Shown: one piece after another, positions 25,835 through 34,588 of the stretch | Numbering within the stretch: the stretch's first letter is position 1 | Layout: each line of letters opens with the position of its first letter | Origin: Actinomycetes bacterium | GTDB taxonomy: Bacteria; Actinomycetota; Acidimicrobiia; Acidimicrobiales; RAAP-2 | Assembly (NCBI GenBank): GCA_021779735.1 | Contig: JAJYAC010000008.1 | Span: 1 to 48,166, forward strand | DNA: 48,166 nt | Reading direction: 5' to 3' | The notes under the pieces: model-generated | Databases searched by the model: none | What the model saw: the letters and a program-made list of their open reading frames with translations, nothing else | Told to the model about the DNA's origin: nothing | Program-made: the position numbers and the translations under genes

Positions 25835-26998
25835 ATGTTCCGCCGACTTTCGTTGCTAGTCGGGCGCGCCACCGATCACGACTACGCCGCATCCGTGACC
25901 ATTGGCGTCGGAGCGCTGGGCGGCCTCGCCTGGTCCAGCTTTTCCACCTCTTCGTATCAGCGAGCGATGGCGGCCTGGCCCATGTCGCGCGGGGTTCTCG
26001 GGATCGCGTCATGGCGAGATTTCGTCGGCACCGGGCTCATGACCTTGTTCTTCTTCGCCGTGGGACTCGAACTCGCTCGCGAACGCCACCACGGTTCACT
26101 GCGCAATCTCCGTCACTCTCTGGCACCCGTCCTCGGCGCCTTCACTGGCATGGCCGGTCCGGCGCTGATCGTCGTTGCGGCCGGCCTGATCACCCGGACG
26201 CCAACTCTGGTGCACGGCTGGGGAATCCCCATGGCCACCGATATCGCCTTCACCTTGGCGGTCCTCGCCGTGGCCGGATCTCGCGTACCCGCATCGCTAC
26301 GAACGTTCTTGCTCACGCTGGCGATTACCGACGACGTCGCCAGCATCGTGGTCTTGGCCGCGACGGGTGCGACCCGGGTTAACTTCGGCTGGCTCGCCCT
26401 CAGCGGCGCCCTCGTGGGGGCCATCATCACAATTTCTCGCTGGCACCATTCAACGCCCTGGCGACTGTGTGTGGTGGCGCTCGTGTGGTGGGCACTCGCG
26501 CGCGCGGGCGTGGAACCGCCACTGGCCGGGGTCATCGCCGGCGTGATCGTTCCCTTCGACGCTCATCGCTCCCTTCGCCTCGAGCGCGCCATGACGCGCC
26601 TGTCGGTTGCCGTCGTGCTGCCGCTCTTCGCACTCGCGTACTGCGGCGTCTCGTGGTCGAATCTGGCGAGCGCGACGCCCCTGACGATCATCGTGGCGGT
26701 CATTCTCGCCCGACTCCTCGGCAAAGCCGTGGGCATCAGCGTGGGTGTCGCGACCGCGCGACGACTGGGAGCGCGCCTAGCCCCGGGTATCTCGGGGATA
26801 TCCCTCACCGCTGCGGGCGTCTTGTGCGCGATTGGCGTCACGGTTCCCCTGCTCTTCGCCGGACGCCTCTATGACCCTCAAAGCGCGACCTACGGCGCGT
26901 TCGACGTTGGCCTCGTCGTAGCCTCAATTCTCGCGGCGCTGGTCGGCGTCGTACTCTTACGAACGGCGACACGCCACCAACCAGAGGGGGATTCGTGA
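25835..26998 (+). CDS. nhaA: Na+/H+ antiporter NhaA
   Basis: 387 residues, about eleven to twelve membrane segments. The ion-site motifs match E. coli NhaA: MATDIAFTLAVLA (D133 equivalent), AITDDVASIVVLA (the D163-D164 pair) and RLLGKAVGISVGV (K300 equivalent). Exchanges sodium for protons for pH and salt homeostasis. Translationally coupled by GTGA to the downstream nitronate monooxygenase-like gene, an unusual partner. Confidence 0.94.
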   Translation: MFRRLSLLVGRATDHDYAASVTIGVGALGGLAWSSFSTSSYQRAMAAWPMSRGVLGIASWRDFVGTGLMTLFFFAVGLELARERHHGSLRNLRHSLAPVLGAFTGMAGPALIVVAAGLITRTPTLVHGWGIPMATDIAFTLAVLAVAGSRVPASLRTFLLTLAITDDVASIVVLAATGATRVNFGWLALSGALVGAIITISRWHHSTPWRLCVVALVWWALARAGVEPPLAGVIAGVIVPFDAHRSLRLERAMTRLSVAVVLPLFALAYCGVSWSNLASATPLTIIVAVILARLLGKAVGISVGVATARRLGARLAPGISGISLTAAGVLCAIGVTVPLLFAGRLYDPQSATYGAFDVGLVVASILAALVGVVLLRTATRHQPEGDS

Positions 26999-27954
26999 AG
27001 ACGAGATTGACCGAACTACTCGGCATCGAGCACCCGGTGATGCTCGCCGGCATGGGTGGAGTTGCCTACCACCAACTCGTCGCCGCCGTGTCCAACGCCG
27101 GGGGATACGGGTGCCTGGGCGCCTCAACGATGACGAGCGAGCACCTCGCCAGCGAGATCGCGGCCACGCGCTCTCTCACGGACCGGCCCTTTGGCGTCGA
27201 CCTCCTGACGGCCTTTCCCGAGACACTGGTCAAGAACGTCGAACTCCTCATCGAAGGCGGTGCGACGACGTTCGTGGCCGGCCTCGGCGTCCCGCGCAAC
27301 GTCGTCGACCTGTGTCACTCCCACGGGGTGAAGGTGATCTCGATGTGCGGCAAGGTCGATCACGCACGCCGCGCCCTCGATGCGGGATGTGACGTAGTCG
27401 TGGCCCAAGGCACCGAAGCCGGTGGCCACACCGGTCAAGTGGCCACTCTCCCACTCGTGCCCATGATCGTTGACGCCCTCGACGGGGCCATTCCCGTCGT
27501 CGCCGCCGGAGGCATCTTCGACGGACGCGGACTCGCGGCCGCACTCGCCCTGGGTGCGGACGGTGTCTGGGTCGGAACGCGCTTCATCGCCACCCCCGAG
27601 GCCCGCGCGGTCTCGGGCTTCAAGGAGGGAATCCTGCTGAGCCGCGAAGACGGCACGGTGATCTCTCGCGCGTTCAGTGGCAAGACCATGCGCGTGCTTA
27701 AGAACGACACCACCGCCATCTACGACGCCAACCCGTCGCTCCTGCTTCCCTTCCCCGAGCAGCTGACGGTCTCGATGCGCGACGGCACGTTCCACCTCGG
27801 CGGTGACGAGTCCACGCCCGGCGTTGACCCGACGCGCGAGGCCTACCCCGCCGGTCAAGCCGTGGGCGCCATCAGTGGACTCGTCCCCGCGGCCGACATC
27901 GTCACCGCGATGGTGCGCGACGCGGAGAGCGTGTTGGCCCGACTCGGGAGCTAG
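26995..27954 (+). CDS. Nitronate monooxygenase-like FMN TIM-barrel protein
   Basis: 319 residues of the nitronate monooxygenase / FabK-like enoyl reductase family. N-terminal LLGIEHPVMLAGMGGVA, QGTEAGGHTGQ for FMN and the catalytic-region histidine, then VVAAGGIFDGRGLAAALALGA for the phosphate. It may detoxify alkyl nitronates or reduce enoyl thioesters; sequence alone does not decide. Stop overlaps that of the convergent msrA by four bases. Confidence 0.88.
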   Translation: MKTRLTELLGIEHPVMLAGMGGVAYHQLVAAVSNAGGYGCLGASTMTSEHLASEIAATRSLTDRPFGVDLLTAFPETLVKNVELLIEGGATTFVAGLGVPRNVVDLCHSHGVKVISMCGKVDHARRALDAGCDVVVAQGTEAGGHTGQVATLPLVPMIVDALDGAIPVVAAGGIFDGRGLAAALALGADGVWVGTRFIATPEARAVSGFKEGILLSREDGTVISRAFSGKTMRVLKNDTTAIYDANPSLLLPFPEQLTVSMRDGTFHLGGDESTPGVDPTREAYPAGQAVGAISGLVPAADIVTAMVRDAESVLARLGS

Positions 27955-28589
27955 ATCCCCGCCACGCCGACGGGACAGCTCAGGCCCGTCCCACCGAGTC
28001 CGCAGTAGCCGTGGGGGTTCGCCTCCAGGTACTGCTGGTGGTACTCCTCGGCGAGGAAGAACTCTCCGGCCAGAGCGATCTCCGTCGTCAGTGGGCCAAA
28101 GCCCGCCGCCCGCAGGCGTTCTTCGTAGAGTCGCGCGACGTGACGGGCCGTGCGTTCCTGGACAGCGTCGAGCACATAGATCGCGCTGCGGTACTGCGTG
28201 CCCACGTCGGCGCCCTGACGATAACCCTGCGTGGGGTCATGGTTCTCAAAGAAGCGCGCCAGCACCGCCTCGTAACTCATGCGCGCCGGATCGAAGACGA
28301 CCTTGACGACTTCGGCGTGGCCCGTGAGTCCCGTGCACACCTCCTCGTACGTGGGATTCTGCGTGAAACCGCCCTGGTAGCCCACCGCGGTGCACAGCAC
28401 CCCCTCGAGACGATAGAAAACCCTCTCGGCTCCCCAGAAGCAGCCCATGGCGACGTAGGCCACCTCGCTGCCCGACGGCTCGCCGGTCAGGGGGACGTCA
28501 AATATGAGGTGGCGGCGAGACACGACGAGGGGATCTTGGCGCCCGGCAATCGCCTCGGACGCCGACACCATGGCGATGGGTGATTTCAC
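27951..28589 (-). CDS. msrA: Peptide methionine-S-sulfoxide reductase MsrA
   Basis: 212 residues. Catalytic GCFWGAERVFYRLEGV carries the nucleophilic cysteine; YEEVCTGLTGHAEVV, DPTQGYRQGADVGTQYRS and EYHQQYLEANPHGYC are family motifs, the last with a resolving cysteine. Repairs oxidised methionine. The GTG at 28587-28589 is chosen because TACAGT lies exactly six bases upstream on the minus strand; ATG at 28571 is an alternative. The frame running further upstream would overlap the divergent regulator. Confidence 0.94.
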   Translation of the reverse strand: MKSPIAMVSASEAIAGRQDPLVVSRRHLIFDVPLTGEPSGSEVAYVAMGCFWGAERVFYRLEGVLCTAVGYQGGFTQNPTYEEVCTGLTGHAEVVKVVFDPARMSYEAVLARFFENHDPTQGYRQGADVGTQYRSAIYVLDAVQERTARHVARLYEERLRAAGFGPLTTEIALAGEFFLAEEYHQQYLEANPHGYCGLGGTGLSCPVGVAGI

Positions 28590-28601
28590 GCTTCGACTGT
28601 A
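28590..28601 (-). promoter_or_regulatory. Leaderless -10 element of msrA
   Basis: On the minus strand TACAGT (complement of 28596-28601), then six bases to the GTG start. It lies 29 bases from the opposite-facing promoter of the Fur-family gene. Confidence 0.6.
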
Positions 28602-28630
28602 CGGGCCCGGTCCACAGATCGTGCGAGACC

Positions 28631-28642
28631 TAGTGTGGACCC
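28631..28642 (+). promoter_or_regulatory. Leaderless -10 element of the Fur-family gene
   Basis: TAGTGT at 28631-28636, six bases, then GTG at 28643. Confidence 0.65.
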
Positions 28643-29098
28643 GTGTCCGAGCCACTCGACCCGCTCGCCGAAATCCTCTCGAGCATTCGTGGTTCGGGCC
28701 GGCGCGTCACCGAGGCCAAGCGGCGCCTCGCCGAAGTCCTCGTCGCCACCACGGGTCACCGCACGGCCGACGAGCTGACGACCGCGGTCCAGGTCCTCTC
28801 GCCGGAGGTGAGCACGTCGACGGTGTACCGACTGCTCGATGAGTTCGAGGAACTCGGCGTGGTCGTGCACTCGCACCTGGGTCACGCCGCGGCTGTCTAC
28901 CACCTCACCGGAACGGTCCACGGCCACCTCGTGTGTCAACGATGCGAGGCGACTGTCGAGATTCCGGCCGCCCACTTCGACGCACTGAGTCGCGAGCTCG
29001 TTACGACGTACGGTTTCATGCTCGATCGTCACCACGTCGCGATCTCGGGCACCTGCGCGCGCTGTCGAGAGTCAGTCGCAGTCACCGAACACGCCTGA
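28643..29098 (+). CDS. Fur-family metalloregulator
   Basis: 151 residues. DNA-binding helix region STSTVYRLLDEFEELGVV (about 57-74), metal-site VHGHLVCQRCEATVEIP and a second CARC pair near the C terminus, giving the two-CxxC structural zinc site. It could be Fur, Zur or PerR type; the histidine/cysteine pattern does not decide by eye. Divergent from msrA with overlapping upstream regions, so it may control msrA, which would favour a peroxide-response role; this is inference. Confidence 0.9.
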   Translation: MSEPLDPLAEILSSIRGSGRRVTEAKRRLAEVLVATTGHRTADELTTAVQVLSPEVSTSTVYRLLDEFEELGVVVHSHLGHAAAVYHLTGTVHGHLVCQRCEATVEIPAAHFDALSRELVTTYGFMLDRHHVAISGTCARCRESVAVTEHA

Positions 29099-29151
29099 GG
29101 GAGCCTGGCGCTCGAGCGCCACGCGCTCTCACTAGTGTGGCCCTCAGGACC

Positions 29152-30060
29152 ATGTTGCGCGTCGACCACCTCACGAAGAACTATGGCGACACCGTCGCGG
29201 TCAATGACCTCAGTTTTGACGTCGCGCCTGGCGTGGTGACGGGATTCCTCGGACCCAACGGTTCGGGCAAGTCCACAACGATGCGCGTGATGCTCGGACT
29301 AGACCGTCCCACCAAGGGCGCGACCACGATTAACGGCCGCTCCTACCACGATTTTCCCGCACCACTGCGAGAAGTCGGCGCTCTCCTCGACGCTAAGGCC
29401 GTGCATCCCGGACGCAGCGCGAGAAACCACCTTCGCGCGCTCGCCGCGTCCAACGGCATTGCGCCATCTCGCGTCGACGAGGTCCTGGAGTTCGCCGGCA
29501 TCGCGAGCGTCGCCGACAAGAAAGTGGGCGGCTTCTCTCTGGGCATGAGTCAGCGTCTCGGCATCGCCGGAGCCATCTTGGGCGACCCCGGAGTTCTCCT
29601 CTTCGACGAGCCCGTGAATGGACTCGACCCCGAGGGCATCCGCTGGATTCGCGAATTCTTCGCCACGCTCGCCCGTGAGGGGCGCACCGTGTTCGTCAGT
29701 TCGCACCTCATGAGTGAAATGGCCCTCACCGCGGACCAGATCATTGTCATCGGTCGCGGACGTTTCATTGCCCAGGGCTCCGTCGATGACCTGACGAGCC
29801 ACGCGGCGGGAACCGTCTTCGTCGCGAGCAACGACAACGCTCGCCTCGCTGAGCGCCTGCGCGACCTCGGTGGACGCGTCACGGTCAACGAACGGGGCCT
29901 GGACGTCAGCGAGCTGGTCAGCACGAAGATCGGCGGGGTCGCGCTCGCCGAGGGCATCTCTCTGTCCGAGTTGACGCCCCAACGCGCGTCACTCGAAGAG
30001 GTGTTCATGGATCTCACGGCGGACTCGGTCGAGTACGGATCGGCGCACGTGGCATCGTGA
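29152..30060 (+). CDS. ABC transporter ATP-binding protein (drug/antimicrobial export type)
   Basis: 302 residues. Walker A GPNGSGKSTT, signature SLGMSQRLGIAGAIL, Walker B VLLFDEPVNGLD and H-loop SSHLMSE are intact. A C-terminal extension of about 85 residues is typical of exporters of the bacitracin/CcmA-like group. TAGTGT at 29133-29138 lies thirteen bases before the ATG, giving a very short leader. Coupled by GTGA to its permease. Confidence 0.92.
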   Translation: MLRVDHLTKNYGDTVAVNDLSFDVAPGVVTGFLGPNGSGKSTTMRVMLGLDRPTKGATTINGRSYHDFPAPLREVGALLDAKAVHPGRSARNHLRALAASNGIAPSRVDEVLEFAGIASVADKKVGGFSLGMSQRLGIAGAILGDPGVLLFDEPVNGLDPEGIRWIREFFATLAREGRTVFVSSHLMSEMALTADQIIVIGRGRFIAQGSVDDLTSHAAGTVFVASNDNARLAERLRDLGGRVTVNERGLDVSELVSTKIGGVALAEGISLSELTPQRASLEEVFMDLTADSVEYGSAHVAS

Positions 30061-30836
30061 GCGTCACCCTCGCCTCGGTCACGAAGTCGGAGTGGATCAA
30101 GTTTCGCAGCGTGCGCTCGACGCTGATGGGCGTGCTCGTCACCGTCGTTCTCACGATCGGGCTCGGAGCGCTCATCACGACCGCCATTCGCGGCCACTGG
30201 AATCAAATGGACCCCATCGCGAAGCTGACGTTCGATCCGGTGTCGACCAGTCTCGGCGGCACGCTCTTCGCCCAGTTCGCCGTGGGGGTGATCGGTACGT
30301 TGTTCATCACGAGTGAGTACTCCTCGGGCTCCATTCGCACCACCCTGGCGGCCGTACCGCGGCGATCGCGCGTGGTGCTGGGCAAGCTCATCGTTCTCGT
30401 CGCGTCGCTACTCGTCGTCGCCGAAGTCGTGTGCGTCGCCACCTTCCTGCTCGGTCAGTCAATCTTCTCCGGCGTGGTGCCCACGGCCTCGCTCGCCACC
30501 GGCGCTGTTCTTCGCTCGGTCCTCTTTGGTGGCGTCTACCTGACGCTCCTCGCCGTGCTCGGATTCGCCCTCGGACTGATCTTGCGCCAGAGCGCCGCGA
30601 GCATCTCGACTTTTACGTCGCTCTTGCTCATCTTGCCGATAGTGGCGTTCCTACTCCCCCAGAGCTGGCAGAGCGCCATTTCCAAGTTTCTACCGTCGGC
30701 CCTGGGTCGGGCCATGATGTCCACGTCGCCCCCGGCAAACTTCTTTGGCGCGTGGACCGCGGCCGCGCTCCTCGTGACGTACGTTGTGGTCGTACTCGGC
30801 GTCGGCGTCGTCATGTTGGTCCGTCGAGACGCGTAA
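30057..30836 (+). CDS. ABC-2 type permease
   Basis: 259 residues with about six membrane segments; the opening VTKSEWIKFRSVRSTLMG and ITSEYSSGSIRTTLAAVPRR are typical of permeases paired with the ATPase upstream. Forms a two-gene exporter; the cargo is unknown, with self-protection or lipid/antibiotic export as possibilities. Confidence 0.88.
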   Translation: MSVTLASVTKSEWIKFRSVRSTLMGVLVTVVLTIGLGALITTAIRGHWNQMDPIAKLTFDPVSTSLGGTLFAQFAVGVIGTLFITSEYSSGSIRTTLAAVPRRSRVVLGKLIVLVASLLVVAEVVCVATFLLGQSIFSGVVPTASLATGAVLRSVLFGGVYLTLLAVLGFALGLILRQSAASISTFTSLLLILPIVAFLLPQSWQSAISKFLPSALGRAMMSTSPPANFFGAWTAAALLVTYVVVVLGVGVVMLVRRDA

Positions 30837-30843
30837 CTCGCCG

Positions 30844-30855
30844 TAGGGTGAGGCG
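30844..30855 (+). promoter_or_regulatory. Leaderless -10 element of the nitroreductase gene
   Basis: TAGGGT at 30844-30849, six bases (GAGGCG, which might also pass as a weak ribosome site), then ATG at 30856. Confidence 0.6.
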
Positions 30856-31581
30856 ATGGACCTCACTGACGCTTTGCGCACAACGGGCGCGGTGCGCGAG
30901 TTCAGCGACCAGCCAGTCTCCCACGAGGATCTCGCCGCCATCCTCGACGTCGCACGCTTCGCCCCCTCCGGCGGCAACCGTCAGGGCTGGCGAGTCATCG
31001 TCGTAGACGACGTCGACTCTCGCCGGGCACTGCGTGACGCGTACCTCGACGCCTGGCACGACTACGTCGCACACGGCCTGGCCGGCCAGGTCGCGTTCTC
31101 TCCCCTGGCGAGTGCGGACGAACGGCAAGCGGCGCGTGACCTGCGCGACGCGGCAATCGCCAGTTCTGACCCTCAGGGGTTCGCCGAAAACCTCGACACG
31201 GTGCCCGCTCTGTTGGTCGTCGCCATCGATCTCGCGAGCCTGTCGGCGACCGATCGCGATCTCGACCGCTACCACTTCATCGGCGGCGCGTCGGTCTACC
31301 CCTTCGTGTGGTCGATCCTGCTCGCCGCACGCGAGCGCGACCTGGCGGGAGTACTCACGACGGTGGGTACGCGCAACGAGCCACGGTTGCGCGAGCTCTT
31401 CCACATTCCAAGTACGTGGGCGGTCGCCGCGATCGTGGCCCTCGGCCACCCGCGCCGCCCAAGGACGCGACTCACCCGTCGCGCCGTCGACCAGTTCGCC
31501 CGTCGCGACGTCTTTGACGGACCGAGCATCACCTCGCACCCCGACGTCTCTACGAGTGCGACCCCGGGCTCATCTCACTGA
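30856..31581 (+). CDS. Nitroreductase-family FMN oxidoreductase
   Basis: 241 residues. N-terminal TTGAVREFSDQPVSHEDLAA and RFAPSGGNRQGWRVIVV are the family FMN-binding region; GGASVYPFVWSILLAARERDL is the central dimer helix. Reduces nitro groups, quinones or similar substrates with NAD(P)H; the physiological substrate is unknown. The last 30 residues are Ser/Thr-rich and not conserved. Confidence 0.88.
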   Translation: MDLTDALRTTGAVREFSDQPVSHEDLAAILDVARFAPSGGNRQGWRVIVVDDVDSRRALRDAYLDAWHDYVAHGLAGQVAFSPLASADERQAARDLRDAAIASSDPQGFAENLDTVPALLVVAIDLASLSATDRDLDRYHFIGGASVYPFVWSILLAARERDLAGVLTTVGTRNEPRLRELFHIPSTWAVAAIVALGHPRRPRTRLTRRAVDQFARRDVFDGPSITSHPDVSTSATPGSSH

Positions 31582-31635
31582 GGCCGCCGAGATCGGGCCA
31601 CGCGAATCAGGGGGTGCCGACGCATCGGCGCGGCC

Positions 31636-32790
31636 TTAGTGCCAGAACTCGTTCGTGTCCTCGCCCAGGCGGCGCGGTCCGCGGCGAATCGTCGGGCGCA
31701 CTCCATCGATGACCAGTGGCGTTCGCATGGAAACCGTCTCACCCGCGGGCGTGGACATAGGGCCCACGAAGTCACCGTTGGCAATCTGGGGCTGGGCGAA
31801 GGCTTCGGCCACTGAGTAGATCGGTCCGTGGGGAACCTCGGCCACCACCATCGCGTCCAGCCACGCCGCGGTGGGACGCGTGGAGAAGACACGATTCAGT
31901 TCGGCGCGCAGATCGCCCAGTTGCGCGACGCGCGCGTCGTTGCTCACCCACTCCGTGTGCGCGGCGAGGGCTTCGTCGCCCAGGGCCGAGACGAGGTGCG
32001 CGTACTGAGCGTCGGTTCCCACGGCGAGCAGAAGAAAGCCGTCGGCCGTCGTCACGGGTCCGTACGGGGCAATAGAGGGGTGGTCGTTGCCCAAGCGAAC
32101 GGGTTCCTCGCCGGTGGAGAGGTAACCCTGCGCCTGGTTCACGAGCGCGGTCATCGTGGACTCCAGCAGGGGCGCTTCAAAGGCGCGAGCGTCGCGGCCC
32201 GCGAGGCGCGCGAAGAGCCCGCTGAGAAGGCCCACCGCCGCGTAGAGCCCGGTGACGACGTCGGCCACGGGGGCCCCCACCTTGGTGGGCGCTCCCCCGA
32301 CGTCTCCCGTAACGTCCATCAGACCCGACCTCGCCTGGGCGAGCAGATCGAACGACGGTTGTGAGGACACGGGGCCCCCGCTCGAGGCCGGCGTCACACT
32401 CACCCACACGCAGTCTGGGTTCTCCGCGCGCAGGCGCTCGATGCCGAGTGAGGCCTTCTGGTGGGGCAAGAAGTTCTCCACCACCGCGTCGGCCTCGCGA
32501 ACGAGGGCCGCGACGTGTGCGAAGTCCGACGGGTCCTTTAGGTTGGCCACGACGTTTCGCCGGTGACGGTTCACCGCGAGGTAGTAGGTCGCATCCTCAC
32601 CTAGGCGTGGCGGCGCCAGGGCGCGCACGGGGTCACCCTCGGGTCCCTCCACCTTGATCACGTCCGCCCCCAGGTCCCCGGCGATCATCGCGCACAGCGG
32701 TCCGGCGAGAACGCGCGAGAAATCGAGAACGCGCACTCCCTCAAGGGGCAGACCCGTGCCGACGTTGCTCGCATCGAGGTCCCAGACCAC
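31636..32790 (-). CDS. Class III CoA-transferase (CaiB/BaiF family)
   Basis: 384 residues. Signature LEGVRVLDFSRVLAGPLCAM and DLGADVIKVEGPEGDPVR, then the CoA-site region RHRRNVVANLKDP. At the expected active-site acid the sequence reads FEAPLLEST, so Glu may occupy the place of the usual Asp; members with Glu here exist. It moves CoA between carboxylic acids. GTG shares a base with the stop of the importer ATPase (TAGTG), so it is the last gene of the transporter operon and may activate the imported compound. Confidence 0.88.
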   Translation of the reverse strand: MVWDLDASNVGTGLPLEGVRVLDFSRVLAGPLCAMIAGDLGADVIKVEGPEGDPVRALAPPRLGEDATYYLAVNRHRRNVVANLKDPSDFAHVAALVREADAVVENFLPHQKASLGIERLRAENPDCVWVSVTPASSGGPVSSQPSFDLLAQARSGLMDVTGDVGGAPTKVGAPVADVVTGLYAAVGLLSGLFARLAGRDARAFEAPLLESTMTALVNQAQGYLSTGEEPVRLGNDHPSIAPYGPVTTADGFLLLAVGTDAQYAHLVSALGDEALAAHTEWVSNDARVAQLGDLRAELNRVFSTRPTAAWLDAMVVAEVPHGPIYSVAEAFAQPQIANGDFVGPMSTPAGETVSMRTPLVIDGVRPTIRRGPRRLGEDTNEFWH

Positions 32791-33554
32791 TAGAGAACCT
32801 TTGACAAGAAGACCCGCAAGCGCTCCGAGCGAGGGTGGACGAGAACCTCGCGAGGATTGCCCGATTCTTCGATCACGCCCTGGTCCAAGAAGTACAGCGA
32901 GTCCGCCACCTCTCTCGCGAAGCCCATCTCGTGGGTCACGACGATCATGGTCATGCCCGACTTCGCGAGATCCTTCATCACGTCCAGCACTTCGCCGACC
33001 AGTTCGGGGTCCAGGGCCGACGTCGGCTCGTCGAAGAGCATCAGTTTGGGATCCATCGCCAACGCGCGCGCGATCGCGACGCGCTGCTGCTGGCCGCCCG
33101 AGAGCTGACTGGGGTAGTTCTTCTCCTTCGCGTCAAGACCCACGCGCGCGAGCAGCTCGCGCGCGCGCCTCGTGGCGTCTTCGCTGGCGATGCTGCGCAC
33201 CTTCACCTGGCCAATGGTGATGTTCTCGAGCACCGTGAGGTGCTGAAAGAGGTTGAAGCGCTGAAACACCATGCCGATCTGGGAGCGCTCGGCGCAGATC
33301 TGCTTGTCGTTTCGCTCATAGAGCTTGCCGCCGCGCGCCTCGTAGCCCACGAGGTTGCCGTCGACACGAAGCTCACCGGCGTCGTGCTTTTCCAGGTGAT
33401 TGATGCAGCGCAGCAGCGTGCTCTTGCCCGAACCCGAGGGTCCGATGAGACAGGTCACCTCACCGCGTTCGACAGTGAGGTTGATGCCACGTAGGACTTC
33501 GACGCCCGCGTAGGACTTGTGCACTCCGTGGGCCTCGACCATGGGCACGCTCAC
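32790..33554 (-). CDS. Polar amino-acid ABC importer ATPase (GlnQ type)
   Basis: 254 residues. Walker [16 protein letters not shown]-loop [16 protein letters not shown], signature [15 protein letters not shown], Walker [15 protein letters not shown] and H-loop [13 protein letters not shown] are those of the glutamine/histidine importer subfamily. GTG overlaps the permease stop (GTGA). Confidence 0.94.
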   Translation of the reverse strand: MSVPMVEAHGVHKSYAGVEVLRGINLTVERGEVTCLIGPSGSGKSTLLRCINHLEKHDAGELRVDGNLVGYEARGGKLYERNDKQICAERSQIGMVFQRFNLFQHLTVLENITIGQVKVRSIASEDATRRARELLARVGLDAKEKNYPSQLSGGQQQRVAIARALAMDPKLMLFDEPTSALDPELVGEVLDVMKDLAKSGMTMIVVTHEMGFAREVADSLYFLDQGVIEESGNPREVLVHPRSERLRVFLSKVL

Positions 33555-34564
33555 GACGCCGCCTTGATCGTCGCGTGTCGCGGAGAGCGGAACTTGCCGG
33601 CGATGCCTCGCAGGTCCGTGCGCAGGCGCTGGATCGGCGTAGGCGGTGGAGTGCGCAACGCGCCCTTAGCGAAGTGGCGCTCGACGTAGTACTGGCCAAT
33701 CGAGAGCACGGTGGTGACGATGAGGTACCAGAGACTGGCCACGATCAGCAGCGGCATGATCTCGTAGTTCGCCGAGTAGATGAGTGTCACCGACTGAAGG
33801 AGGTCGGTGACGCCACCGACCGCGATAACGAGCGAGGTGGTCTTGAGCATCGAGATCACCTCGTTGCCCGTGGGCGGGAGAATGACACGCATCGCCTGGG
33901 GCACGATGACGAGGCGGAGGGTCTGGGAGCGCGTCATGCCGATTGACGTCGCCGCTTCGATTTGGCCCTCGTCGACGGAGATGAGCCCGGATCGGGCGAT
34001 CTCGGACATGTAGGCCGCCTCGTTGAGCCCCAAGCCCACGATGGCCGTGTGAAAGGGCGTGAAGAACGCCACGATGTTGATGTGCAGCCACGTGATGTGC
34101 AAGAAGGGCACCCCGATGGTCACCGACTGGTAGAGCGCCGCGATGTTGAACCAGAAGAGCAACTGCACGTACACCGGGGTGCCCCGGAAGAACCACGTGT
34201 AAACCCACGCCGCCGACGACATGAGACGATTGTGCGAGAGGCGCATCACCGCGATGAGCATGCCCAAGACGATGCCAATCGTCATGGCGATCACCGTCAG
34301 CTCCAGGGTTACGAGCAGTCCGTCGAGCACCTGACTCGTCGTGAAGTAGTGAAAGACGATGTTCCAGCTGAAACGCCAGTTGGACACCTGGTGACACGTC
34401 GGCACACCCGCACTGACGTGACACGCCGTCTGCCCCGTGGGCACCTTGGAGATCAGCGTGTGCCCCAGCATCGCCACCAGCACGAGCACGACGGCAGCGG
34501 CGACGTAGCGACCGACGTGACGAACGGGGACGACTTCTACCGCGTCGTCCCCGTTCGTCGTCAT
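33551..34564 (-). CDS. Polar amino-acid ABC importer permease
   Basis: 337 residues, larger than simple HisM/GlnP permeases because of an N-terminal span and an extracytoplasmic loop with two cysteines (about 50-65). The core has five or so spans, with [19 protein letters not shown] and the EAA-type loop [20 protein letters not shown] for ATPase contact. It follows the binding-protein gene by 24 bases. Confidence 0.92.
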   Translation of the reverse strand: MTTNGDDAVEVVPVRHVGRYVAAAVVLVLVAMLGHTLISKVPTGQTACHVSAGVPTCHQVSNWRFSWNIVFHYFTTSQVLDGLLVTLELTVIAMTIGIVLGMLIAVMRLSHNRLMSSAAWVYTWFFRGTPVYVQLLFWFNIAALYQSVTIGVPFLHITWLHINIVAFFTPFHTAIVGLGLNEAAYMSEIARSGLISVDEGQIEAATSIGMTRSQTLRLVIVPQAMRVILPPTGNEVISMLKTTSLVIAVGGVTDLLQSVTLIYSANYEIMPLLIVASLWYLIVTTVLSIGQYYVERHFAKGALRTPPPTPIQRLRTDLRGIAGKFRSPRHATIKAAS

Positions 34565-34588
34565 GGGTGCTGTTCTACTACAACTGGA

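Noticed and set aside
31636..32790. Glu in place of the catalytic Asp as proof of an inactive CoA-transferase
   Set aside because: The alignment was made by eye and family members with Glu near this position exist, so inactivity is not supported.
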